A stretch of 64,000 nt of DNA from G965216255 sp965216255. Lineage in GTDB: Bacteria; Bacteroidota; Rhodothermia; Rhodothermales; Bin80. Both the position numbers and the translations under genes were made by a program. This document shows positions 9,578 to 17,758 of this stretch, piece after piece (within the stretch, counting starts at the first letter, position 1; each line of letters opens with the position of its first letter). The notes under the pieces were generated by a model. It was not told the DNA's origin. It worked only from the letters and a program-made list of their open reading frames with translations, and did not search any database. The stretch lies in contig OZ244148.1 in NCBI GenBank assembly GCA_965216255.1, forward strand, positions 3,596,001-3,660,000. Reading direction: 5' to 3'.

Positions 9578-9643
9578 GATGCCTGAACCATGGCGCATCG
9601 GAAGGAGTACATCAAATAAATTCTGGACCGTACCGATACTCTC

Positions 9644-10489
9644 ATGAAAACATATGCAAGGGAAGATGTGCTCGTCAGTACAGACTGGGTAGGTGAGCAC
9701 CTGAAAGAGACCGATTCGATCCGCCTGGTGGAGTCTAACGAGGACGTGCTACTGTACAGTACTGGACACATCCCGGGCGCCGTACATATCGACTGGGTCA
9801 ATGATCTGAATGATCAGGTTGTGCGCGACTATGTTGGGCACAAGAGATTCGCCGAGTTGTGCGCCGAGAAGGGGATCAGCAATGATACTACCGTGGTCTT
9901 CTACGGGGACAAGAGCAACTGGTGGGCGTGCTACGCCTTCTGGGTGTTCAGGCTGTATGGCCACGATAAATGCCGCGTCATGAATGGTGGGCGCAGCAAG
10001 TGGCTTGCGGAAGGGCGCGCCCTGTCGAAGCAAGTGCCAGCGTATCCGCGCACTGCCTATGCGGCGAAGCCGCAGGATGCATCCATCCGCGCCTTCAGGG
10101 AAGAAGTCCTGACGCATCAGCAGGCATCTCGGCCGATGGTGGACGTGCGCTCGCCGGCCGAGTATTCAGGGACGCTGCTGCACATGCCGGCCTATCCCCA
10201 GGAAGGCGCCTTGCGGGGTGGACACATTCCGGGAGCTCGCAACGTCCCGTGGAGCCGGGCGGCCCGGGAGGATGCCACGTTCAAGAGCAGGGAGGAACTG
10301 GAGGCCATCTATTTGGATGAGCAAGGACTGGATCCTAGGGCCGACACGATTGCCTACTGCCGGATTGGAGAGCGTAGCAGCCATTCCTGGTTCGTGCTCA
10401 CCTATCTCCTGGGATTTGACAACGTGAAGAACTACGATGGTTCGTGGACCGAGTGGGGAAATCTGGTCGGTGTGCCGATCGAGAAGTGA
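9644..10489 (+). CDS. Thiosulfate/3-mercaptopyruvate sulfurtransferase (tandem rhodanese)
   Basis: A 281-residue protein with two rhodanese domains. The N-terminal one (TDWVGEHL, HIPGAVHIDWVNDLND, YGDKSNWWACYAFWVF) lacks a catalytic cysteine, as usual. The C-terminal one has DVRSPAEYSG, GGHIPGARNVPW and the active loop YCRIGERSSHSW with Cys239. It moves sulfane sulfur to an acceptor. Its TGA overlaps the ATG of sufE (TGATG), so the two are coupled and the rhodanese may feed sulfur into Fe-S assembly; that link is inference from context. Confidence 0.95.
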   Translation: MKTYAREDVLVSTDWVGEHLKETDSIRLVESNEDVLLYSTGHIPGAVHIDWVNDLNDQVVRDYVGHKRFAELCAEKGISNDTTVVFYGDKSNWWACYAFWVFRLYGHDKCRVMNGGRSKWLAEGRALSKQVPAYPRTAYAAKPQDASIRAFREEVLTHQQASRPMVDVRSPAEYSGTLLHMPAYPQEGALRGGHIPGARNVPWSRAAREDATFKSREELEAIYLDEQGLDPRADTIAYCRIGERSSHSWFVLTYLLGFDNVKNYDGSWTEWGNLVGVPIEK

Positions 10490-10917
10490 TGACAAGGCTT
10501 GAGGCCATTGCGCAGGAGCTTCAGTCGGTTGACAACGCCACCCGCCTCGAGTTGCTTCTGGATTATGCGACCGCGCTTCCTCCTCTTCCCCAGGAGTACC
10601 ATCCGCTCCGTGACGCGGGGGTAGGTATGGTGCATGAATGCCAGTCGCCGGTGTTCTTGATAGTCGAGGTGACCGGCGGCATCGTCCGGTTACGTGCGGA
10701 TGTTCCCAGGGAAGCACCTACAGCGCGCAGCTTCGTCACCTTGCTCCTGCAGTCGTTTGATGGTGAGACCCCGGAGGTTGTTCTTGGAGCCCCGGACGAC
10801 ATTTTGCAGCGGTTTTGCCTGACGCAGCTGCTGGGCATGCAGCGCACGCGGGGGCTTAGCGCCATCTACCGGCGCGTCAAGCAGGAAGTGGCCCGCCAGA
10901 TGTCAGACCGCACGTGA
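10489..10917 (+). CDS. sufE: SufE family cysteine desulfurase sulfur acceptor
   Basis: A 142-residue protein of normal length that takes persulfide from a SufS-type desulfurase. The sulfur-accepting cysteine is Cys51 in the loop VHECQSPVFL, the same position as in E. coli SufE. ATG at 10489 overlaps the rhodanese stop and is preferred to the longer open frame. The C-terminal helices (CLTQLLGMQRTRGLSAIYRRVK) fit the family. The last 41 bases overlap the convergent nucleoside hydrolase gene. The rest of the suf operon is not in the window. Confidence 0.92.
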   Translation: MTRLEAIAQELQSVDNATRLELLLDYATALPPLPQEYHPLRDAGVGMVHECQSPVFLIVEVTGGIVRLRADVPREAPTARSFVTLLLQSFDGETPEVVLGAPDDILQRFCLTQLLGMQRTRGLSAIYRRVKQEVARQMSDRT

Positions 10918-11767
10918 AGCGGGTTTCGAACAGCGTCGAGTTTGCGCCGTACGCCACGCAAATAGGTGCGCCGTCCGACCATTCGGCGACGCCCGCCCGT
11001 ACGCGTACTCCGTGGTATTTCACCACTACCACGCTTGGCTCCGCAAGTGCTACAGCGGCTAGCGGATCCCATGCATATGCCTGGTGGCCAAGGCATTGCA
11101 TGAGGCCTTTGGCAACACGTGCGAGCGGCCTTGACGGGGCGCTGCCGAGTGCACGTGCCATCTTTTCGGTAAGAGGCACCTGCCGCGCGGCGTTCAGTGG
11201 CACGAGCAGGGTTGGGATACCGAACGAGCACACGAGGTCTGCTGCAGCCGGGTCGGCAAAGAAATTCCACTCGGCCCCCGGTCGCCCGGGCACATTCCCG
11301 GGTATGCCGAAGGCGCCGCCCATGGCGACAATGTCATGCAGCGCAGGGCCCGGCCCGGCAAGCGCCAGATTTGTAAGGGCACCGAGGGCCAGGATGCGTA
11401 CAGGCCGCGAGGCTTCGTGCAACCTTCCGCCGAGAAATGAAACGGCATCCTGCGCTTCGGGCGGCCGGCACACCTCCGGCAGCAGGTGCTCGGGCTCGCT
11501 GCTTGCCCGCTCTCGCCACGCGGCAGGAAACGTGCCGCCGCCTGCGAGCGGCTTGCGCGCTCCGATGTAGACCGGAGTGGCAGGGCGCCCCGCAAGGGCC
11601 AGGAGCCTGGAAACGTTGATGGCACCCTTCTCGGCGTACGCCAGGCCGTACGCAATCGTGACGGCTTCCACCTGGATGGCCGGACAGGCCAGGAGATAGG
11701 CGAGCGCCATCAAGTCGTCGGGTCCCGCGTCTGTGTCCACGATGACGGAGTCGATGCTACGCGTCAT
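10877..11767 (-). CDS. Nucleoside hydrolase (IUNH family)
   Basis: A 296-residue hydrolase that splits ribonucleosides into base and ribose. The N-terminal calcium-binding aspartate cluster DTDAGPDD (residues 11-18) is diagnostic. Other family elements are the N-VSRLLALAG helix, VYIGARKPL, ALGALTNLALA, IVAMGGAFG, GAEWNFFADPAAAD and AYAWDPLAAVALAEP. Its ATG lies 11 bp inside the end of gnd, so it is the last gene of that operon. It runs 41 bp into sufE on the opposite strand. Base specificity cannot be read from the sequence. Confidence 0.93.
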   Translation of the reverse strand: MTRSIDSVIVDTDAGPDDLMALAYLLACPAIQVEAVTIAYGLAYAEKGAINVSRLLALAGRPATPVYIGARKPLAGGGTFPAAWRERASSEPEHLLPEVCRPPEAQDAVSFLGGRLHEASRPVRILALGALTNLALAGPGPALHDIVAMGGAFGIPGNVPGRPGAEWNFFADPAAADLVCSFGIPTLLVPLNAARQVPLTEKMARALGSAPSRPLARVAKGLMQCLGHQAYAWDPLAAVALAEPSVVVVKYHGVRVRAGVAEWSDGAPICVAYGANSTLFETRFTCGLTSGGPLPA

Positions 11768-13217
11768 ACGTACCCGCAGTCACGTAGCCCCCTGTGCCCG
11801 TCCAGTTGGTGTGGAAGGTCTCTCCGCGCGGCCGGTCCACGCGTTCGTAGGTATGGGCGCCGAAGTAGTCGCGCTGCGCCTGGATAAGTGCGGCGCTGCT
11901 GCGGCTGCGGCGGTAGCCGTCGAAGAAGCAGAGGGCGCTCGAGAGCGCGGGGACGGGCAATCCGTTCAGCGTGGCGCAAGCCACAAGTCTCCGCCAGGCG
12001 GGCAGCGCGGAGAGGACCTCATCGCGAAAATACGGGGCCATGAGAAGGTTTTCGAGGTCCGGATCTTTGTCAAAAGCTTCCTTGATGCGGCCCAGGAACG
12101 CAGACCGAATGATGCACCCGCCGCGCCACAGGAGTGCGATGTTCCCATAGTCGAGCATCCATTCGTAACGGGCTGCGGCGGCACGCAGGAGCATGTAACC
12201 CTGGGCATACGAAAGGATTTTGGCGCCGTAGACCGCTTGATACAGGTCCCGCACAAGAGCTGAGCGGTCCAGGCCTGTTTGCATAGCCGGGCCGGCAAGC
12301 ACGTCCGAGGCTGCTCGTCTTTCATCGCCTAGCGAAGAAAGAAAGCGGGCCAGGACCGCTTCGCCGATCAGTGTGAGCGGAATGCCAAGGTCAAGCGCCG
12401 TAGCGGCCGTCCACTTGCCCGTACCCTTCTGCCCGGCGCTGTCCAGAATATAGTCCAGAGTATGGCGGCCGGATTCGTCCCGGTAGGCGAGGATGTTGCG
12501 CGTTATTTCAATGAGGTAGGAGTCCAGCTTTCCCTCGTTCCACTCGCCGAAGACCGCAGACATTTTGTCGTTCTCCATGCCCAGAAGCTCCTTCATCACA
12601 AGGTACGCTTCTGCAATGATCTGCATGTCGCCGTACTCGATGCCGTTGTGTACCATCTTGACGAAATGCCCGGCGCCATCGGGCCCGACCCAGTCGCAGC
12701 ACGGGATGCCGCCCTCCACCTTGGCCGCAATAGCCTGAAAGATATTTCGGACATGCGGCCAGGCGGCACGAGAGCCGCCCGGCATGATGGACGGCCCGTA
12801 GCGCGCGCCTTCTTCGCCGCCGGAGACGCCGGTGCCGACATAGAGGAGCCCTTTGCTCTCCACATGGCGTGTACGTCGGATGGTGTCCAGGTAATGGGAG
12901 TTGCCCCCGTCAATGATGATGTCGGCGGGTTCCAGATGGGTAAGCAGGCGCTCGATAGCGTTGTCTACCGGGCCGCCGGCTTTCACGAGCAGCATTACCC
13001 GCCGCGGCCGCTTTAGCGTACGGGCAAGGTCCTCCAGCGAATGTGTTCCCAGGACACGCGTGCCGCGGGCACTTCCGTCCACAAAGGCGTCCACCTTTGC
13101 TGTAGTGCGGTTGTACACGGCTACCGTATAGCCGTGGTCATCCATGTTCAGCACCAGGTTTTGGCCCATAACGGCCAAGCCGACCAGGCCAATATCGGCG
13201 CGGGGAGTATCTGTCAT
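11757..13217 (-). CDS. gnd: 6-phosphogluconate dehydrogenase, decarboxylating
   Basis: A 486-residue enzyme of the long (non-YqeC) form that oxidises 6-phosphogluconate to ribulose 5-phosphate. NADP-binding fold: LVGLAVMGQNLVLNMDDHG then VYNRTTAKVD. Substrate/catalytic segments: GGNSHYLDT, GTGVSGGEEGARYGPSIMPGG and GHFVKMVHNGIEYGDMQ, which holds the catalytic lysine. The C-terminal helical domain has DSAGQKGTGKWTA and ends in TNWTGTGGY. It sits 8 bp after the DUF1501 gene and overlaps the nucleoside hydrolase gene, so it belongs to a mixed catabolic operon and not to a classical pentose phosphate cluster. Confidence 0.97.
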   Translation of the reverse strand: MTDTPRADIGLVGLAVMGQNLVLNMDDHGYTVAVYNRTTAKVDAFVDGSARGTRVLGTHSLEDLARTLKRPRRVMLLVKAGGPVDNAIERLLTHLEPADIIIDGGNSHYLDTIRRTRHVESKGLLYVGTGVSGGEEGARYGPSIMPGGSRAAWPHVRNIFQAIAAKVEGGIPCCDWVGPDGAGHFVKMVHNGIEYGDMQIIAEAYLVMKELLGMENDKMSAVFGEWNEGKLDSYLIEITRNILAYRDESGRHTLDYILDSAGQKGTGKWTAATALDLGIPLTLIGEAVLARFLSSLGDERRAASDVLAGPAMQTGLDRSALVRDLYQAVYGAKILSYAQGYMLLRAAAARYEWMLDYGNIALLWRGGCIIRSAFLGRIKEAFDKDPDLENLLMAPYFRDEVLSALPAWRRLVACATLNGLPVPALSSALCFFDGYRRSRSSAALIQAQRDYFGAHTYERVDRPRGETFHTNWTGTGGYVTAGTYDA

Positions 13218-13225
13218 GTCCTTGT

Positions 13226-14605
13226 CTAAGCTAGAATTCTCTTTACTAGGTGGCCGTGCACATCGGACAGTCCATAGCGCCGGCCCTGATGGTTGAACGT
13301 CAGTCTTTCGTGATCCAGGCCCAGGAGATGAAGCCTGGTGGCCTGGAAATCATGCACATGTACCCGGTTCCGCATGGCGTTTAGCCCAAACTCGTCCGAG
13401 GCGCCGTATGAAAAGCCCGGCTTGGTGCCGCCACCCGCCATCCGGATGGTAAACGCGTACGGATGGTGGTCGCCGCCCCAGATCACGAGGGTATGCTCAA
13501 GGAGTCCGCGCTGCTTGAGATCTGTTACCAGGCCGGTGCTCGGAGCATCCGGGTCGAGGCACTGGATTTCCAGTTGGGTGTTAAGGTTGCGGTGCTGGTC
13601 CCATCCGGCGTGCATGACCTGCATGCATCGTACGCCCCGCTCTGCGAGGCGGCGGGCTAAGAGGTAGTTGTAGGCGTAGCTGCCCTGCCGCGCCATGTCC
13701 GGCTCATACAAGTCCAGCACGTGCTGCGGCTCCCGTGAGATGTCCTTAAGCTCCGGTTCGCTCGCCTGCATGCGGTAGGCCGTCTCGTGCTGTGCGATGC
13801 GCGTCGCGATTTCGGGGTTGCCGTATGCTTCCAGGTTGCGCGTGTTGAGGGCTGCCATGTCGTCAAGAATGCCGCGGCGCACGCCACGGCTCATACCGTC
13901 TGGATTGGACAGGTATAGAACGGGGTCTTTTAAACCGCTGAAGCGGACCCCCTGCAACCGTGACGGCGGAAAGCCGCTGCGCCAGCAAAAACAGTAAAAG
14001 ATCTGGCCGCAGCTGGCCTCTTTGTCGCGCGAGGTCATGACCACAAAGGCGGGGAGGTTTTCCGTTTCGCTGCCGAGGCCGTAGTTGAGCCAAGCGCCCA
14101 TGTCGGGGCGGCCTGCCATCTCGGAGCCGGTTAAGAGGAAGGGGATGGCGGGCGCACGGTTGACGGCGTCCGCTACCATGGATTTTACGAAGCAGCAGTC
14201 GTCTACTATGCCGGCAATGCAGGGAAGCAGGCGGGAGACGTATGTGCCGTTTTCTGCGTGCTGCGCGAAGCTGGCGATTTCCTGGAGCACGGGGCGATCG
14301 GTCTGGGCGCTCGTCATGGTGCTGAATCTGCGGCCTCCTACGACTTCATCCGGGATCTGGTGCCCGTGCCGGCGCTGCAAGAGCGGCTTGTAGTTGAAGA
14401 GGCCCACATGGGACGGGGCGCCGTTCTGAAAGAGGTAGATGACGCGCTTTGCCTTGGCGGGGAAACCGGGGCCCTTGCCCGGCGCCGCCGCAAGAAGGGA
14501 CGGATCAGGCAGGCTTGCCGGGGCCGCAGCCCCGATGCCTCCGGCTGCACGCCCGAAGAAATGCCTCCGCGTAATGGACCAGTTGAAATCCAGGACCGGA
14601 TCCAT
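13226..14605 (-). CDS. DUF1501 protein with Tat signal, internally shortened
   Basis: A 459-residue member of the DUF1501 family, alkaline-phosphatase/sulfatase-fold proteins that in Planctomycetes and related bacteria pair with PSD1 cytochromes. A Tat motif (TRRHFFGRAAGGIG) opens it, then RVIYLFQNGAPSHVGLFNYKP, PFLLTGSEMAGRPDMGAWLNYGLG and VRCMQVMHAGWDQH. Odd point: homologues have a GGEFGRTP motif and about twenty residues between the WGG strand and the DHHPxAF motif. Here WGG is followed directly by DHHPYAF (nt about 13463-13485). The reading frame is kept, but part of the expected metal/active region is gone. The start lies 2 bp past the PSD1 stop, so the pair was one transcription unit. 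It may be non-functional. Confidence 0.88.
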   Translation of the reverse strand: MDPVLDFNWSITRRHFFGRAAGGIGAAAPASLPDPSLLAAAPGKGPGFPAKAKRVIYLFQNGAPSHVGLFNYKPLLQRRHGHQIPDEVVGGRRFSTMTSAQTDRPVLQEIASFAQHAENGTYVSRLLPCIAGIVDDCCFVKSMVADAVNRAPAIPFLLTGSEMAGRPDMGAWLNYGLGSETENLPAFVVMTSRDKEASCGQIFYCFCWRSGFPPSRLQGVRFSGLKDPVLYLSNPDGMSRGVRRGILDDMAALNTRNLEAYGNPEIATRIAQHETAYRMQASEPELKDISREPQHVLDLYEPDMARQGSYAYNYLLARRLAERGVRCMQVMHAGWDQHRNLNTQLEIQCLDPDAPSTGLVTDLKQRGLLEHTLVIWGGDHHPYAFTIRMAGGGTKPGFSYGASDEFGLNAMRNRVHVHDFQATRLHLLGLDHERLTFNHQGRRYGLSDVHGHLVKRILA

Positions 14606-14607
14606 AG

Positions 14608-16206
14608 TTACTGCTTTGTGATGGATTCGTCGAGGTTGAGGACAAGCGAAGCAATGCCGGTGTAGGCCGCATGCTTGATGGCATGCAAGTCGCCGCGCCG
14701 GGGCGCTCCTACTGAAAGTAATGCCAGGGCGGCCTCCGGACTTGCGGCATATTCGCTGCGCAGAATCTGAAGGCGGCGGAGCAGTATCGCGATCGCATCT
14801 GGATGAGGCTCGCGCGAGGTAGCAAGGCGGAAGGCCCAGCGCAAACGATCGGTTTCAGCGCTTGCCACTGCCATGTTACGCTCTGCCAGGAAGCGGGCAG
14901 CCTCCACGTATGTTACGTCGTTCAGCGTGGTCAGGGCGTGCAGCGGCGTATTGGTACGTATGCCCCTGACAGGGCATACCTGCCGGGTGGCGTTGTCGAA
15001 AAGCGTGGTGGGTCCGACAATCCGGCGCCAGAACGTGTAGAGGCTGCGGCGGTGCAAGGCGCTACCCGAATCCAGCTTATACACCGTCTGGCCGAAGGTG
15101 GCCTCGGACCAGATACCCTCCGGTTGATAGGGAATGGCCGGCAGACCGCCCGGGGAATCTACGAGCAGGCCGCTTAGTGCCAGCGCCTGGTCGCGAAGCA
15201 TCCAGGCGGGGAGCCGATGCCGAGGGCCGCGCGCCGGGAGACGGTTTTCCGGATCTCGTTCCCGAAGCTTTGCAGATGTGACCGCACTCTGCCGGTAGGA
15301 GGCGCTGGTTACGATGCTTCGGTGCAGGGTCTTCACATCCCAGTCGCTTTCTGCGAATTCGACAGCCTGAAAGTCCAGCAGTCCCGGATGCGAGGGATGG
15401 GCGCCCTGTACGCCGAAGTCTTCCACCGTCCTGAGCAGTCCCGTACCGAAGAACGCCTGCCAGAAGCGGTTGACCGTGACGCTAGCCGTAAGGGGGTGCT
15501 CATCCGCAACCAGCCAGCGTGCAAGCCACAGCCGGTTTGGCCTTCGAGCGGTGTGTAGCGCGGGCAGGAAGGCGGGCACGTCCGCTTCCACTTGGTCCGC
15601 GGGCTGGTTGTATGAGCCTCTTGTCAGGACGAACGATTCGCGCGGCTCCTCCAGTTCATCCATTACCATGACGAGTGTGCTGCGCTCCCGGTGCTGGTTG
15701 CGCATGCGGTTGGCCTCCCGGATGTCCCGAAGTGTGTTCGCGTTGTCTGCGCGACCTTCGCCTACGTCCCGCAGGAGAAGGTCGAGGTAGTAGCCGCTGC
15801 GCTCGCTTGGCTCCAGGCGCAGTGCGTCGACTTGCTCTCCAAGCAGCCCCGCTGCGTGGGGCAAGTCGCCAGGAGTCTCTCCCGGGCCGTGCGGAAAGAT
15901 AATCGCTTCCTCGCGCGCTGCCGCACGCTCCAGCTCTATTTCCAGCTGGGCCAGGCGTGCCTTGTCTTCTGTGCTACTGCCGTCCAGCACCGGCGGCACC
16001 TTGCCGTCATAGCCGCTTCCGGATTCCGAGGTCTGGTTAAAGAAATCAAACAGGTCGTAGTAATCGGGCTGTGAGAGAGGGTCGTACTTGTGGTCGTGGC
16101 ACCGGGCGCAGGTTAACGTGAGCCCCATCCAATCCTTACCTACCGTTGCCACACGGTTGAATACGTTTTCGACGCGTGTCTCTTCCGGGATCAAGCCGCC
16201 CTCGCC
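14608..16206 (-). pseudogene. PSD1 cytochrome (DUF1549/DUF1553), C-terminal part
   Basis: The larger half of a PSD1-type protein, cut off from its N-terminus (29488-30377) by the composite transposon. From the junction it reads YNGEGGLIPEETRVENVFNRVATVG, then CARCHDHKYDP, a CxxCH heme-like motif of the DUF1549 domain. DUF1553 follows with LARWLVADEHPLTASVTVNRFWQAFFGTGL, SASYRQS, RLPAWMLRDQALALSGLL and RGIRTNTPLHALTTLNDVTYVEAARFLAERN. These proteins are exported and partner DUF1501 proteins; their reaction is not established. Everything downstream of the junction is in frame; the break is the transposon. Confidence 0.9.
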
Positions 16207-16214
16207 GTTATACA
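16207..16214. repeat. Target-site duplication, left copy (GTTATACA)
   Basis: Identical to 29488-29495. Joining the PSD1 halves across one copy restores the frame ...NRNHMYNGEGGL..., so the two 8-mers bracket a single insertion. Confidence 0.95.
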
Positions 16215-16332
16215 GTAAGCGTCCGGTGAAGTACAGGTCAGCGGCAGCTACAGGTGTGCCGATGGGTACAGGACGGCTGGAAGGCGGAGAGCAGGTGGGC
16301 TTGCCGGATCCGGCACACTCGGCGCTTGGCAG

Positions 16333-16593
16333 CTATGCCGCCTTGTGTTTGTCAGCTTGTCGTGCCTTCTGCCAATGATGAGGCAAGAGGTCAGCTACGC
16401 GCCTGGCCGGATGCGTCGGGATGCGCTCGAACACGTCCGTGAGCCACTCCTGGGGATTAACACCGTGTAGCTTGCACGTGCCAAGTAGCGAATAGACCAC
16501 GGCTGCCCGCTGGGCCGCATCATGTGATCCCGCGAACAGGTAATTCTTGCGGCCGATAACCAACGGCCGCAGGGCATTTTCAATGAGGTTATT
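16333..16593 (-). pseudogene. tnpC: IS66 tnpC, 3' part (copy A)
   Basis: C-terminal 86 or so residues of the IS66 transposase, starting at NNLIENALRPLVIGRKNYLFAG. This segment carries the final catalytic glutamate region (LIENALRP) and ends in RQADKHKAA. The rest of the gene lies at 19859-21151, beyond the nested serine-recombinase element. The break is within the codons for VELDN/NLIEN. Confidence 0.93.
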
Positions 16594-16601
16594 ATTGCGG
16601 G

Positions 16602-17498
16602 TTGCCAACTGCGACGGAGGTGGATCTGTCGCGGCACCGGCATGCCCCGACAGAGCAGACACCTGCTTCTTCCGAAGTAGTAACGATAATACATCCGTTC
16701 CATCCGTGGCGTGGCCGGACGCTTAGCGTCCACTATTGCCAGACTGGAGGGCAAGAGCCGAACGTGCGCTCTGTAGTAAATGCCCACAGGCTGCGCGGCA
16801 TTCCGGCGGCGTGGACCAATCTGCGCCAAGTGGACAACTTCGAGCGGGTTTCAGCGGGTCGCGCATGGCTCCGGCCGGACGATCTTGCGGAGCTGCGTGT
16901 TCTCATTGATGTGCTTCTTGAAGATCAAAAATATAGGTACGATATTATCATCTATTTTGCTACTAAGCATCAGGTAGCCCCGATTATGTCAGGTCTGCTC
17001 ATGACTTGCCATTGTATCGGTAATAGACGTATCTTAGTATTTGATCATAACACGCCCGCCATGCCTCAAAACAAAACCGAATACCTCCGCAACTCCGGAA
17101 CGCTCAACCACCATCCGGAAAAAGTCTCGGATCCGCTGTTCATAGACAGCCCGTTCTTCGATCCACTCGACCTCTTGCAGGTCCGCTACGAGATGGTGCG
17201 CTGTGCCAGACAAGGCACTCCGCTCAAAGAGACGGCCGCACGCTTTGGCACCTCCGTGCCTACCTGTGTGCGCGCCAATCGCGCTTTTCAGGGTCGCGGC
17301 CTCCAAGGCCTGATTCCCGAGCGCCGCGGACCACGGGGACCTCACAAGATCACTCCAGAGATGCTGCACTTCGTGCAGGAATACCGGGCCGAGCATGGGC
17401 CCGTCGGCGTTCGCAAGCTCGCAAGAGTGATTGCAGAGCACTTTGGCATAACAATCCATTTTACCGGACTGCACAAAGCCCTTGAAAAAAACCCGTAG
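16602..17498 (+). CDS. Accessory ORF of the recombinase element: DUF5372-like region then helix-turn-helix region
   Basis: A single 298-codon frame that may be two genes. Residues about 25-105 (TIIHPFHPWRGRTLSV, IPAAWTNLRQVD, VSAGRAWLRPDDLAELRVLID) resemble DUF5372-type proteins often found beside such recombinases. From an internal ATG at 17061 the product MPQNKTEYLRNSG... is a 145-residue DNA-binding protein: YEMVRCARQGTPLKETAARFGTSVPTCVRANRAF is a helix-turn-helix of the transposase type. The stretch between them (about 16920-17055) is AT-richer, reads as low-quality protein and ends in TTGATCATAACAC just ahead of the ATG, so it may be an intergenic promoter that happens to stay open. Function is unknown; a role in DNA targeting or regulation of the recombinase is likely. 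Confidence 0.65.
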   Translation: MPTATEVDLSRHRHAPTEQTPASSEVVTIIHPFHPWRGRTLSVHYCQTGGQEPNVRSVVNAHRLRGIPAAWTNLRQVDNFERVSAGRAWLRPDDLAELRVLIDVLLEDQKYRYDIIIYFATKHQVAPIMSGLLMTCHCIGNRRILVFDHNTPAMPQNKTEYLRNSGTLNHHPEKVSDPLFIDSPFFDPLDLLQVRYEMVRCARQGTPLKETAARFGTSVPTCVRANRAFQGRGLQGLIPERRGPRGPHKITPEMLHFVQEYRAEHGPVGVRKLARVIAEHFGITIHFTGLHKALEKNP

Positions 17499-17506
17499 CC
17501 GCACCG

Positions 17507-17644
17507 ATGACGCCATATCTTGATGCCGACAGCGTCCACCGCTATTGCGATTGGCGTAGGCAATGGCGCAAGGGCCAGCGCAGCCAGGTCATGAGCATTC
17601 TGCTGCATCATGGCCTATTGCGTGACTTACAGCACGTCTTGTGA
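17507..17644 (+). CDS. Small ORF (45 aa) of the recombinase element
   Basis: ATG at 17507 begins 45 codons: MTPYLDADSVHRYCDWRRQ, then a basic stretch and SILLHHGLLRDLQHVL. It starts 8 bp after the helix-turn-helix stop and precedes the recombinase, so it is placed like a third gene of the element. I recognise no family. A conserved homologue in other copies of the element would be needed to call it real. Confidence 0.4.
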   Translation: MTPYLDADSVHRYCDWRRQWRKGQRSQVMSILLHHGLLRDLQHVL

Positions 17645-17758
17645 GACCGGCTGAGACGCCCCTTGCCGCATCACCGGTGCTGGATGTGGCCCCGGTCATG
17701 GATCAGGCCGCCTGGATGGTTCGCGATATGCTTGTCCATAAGGAAGGGGGACGCTGCC

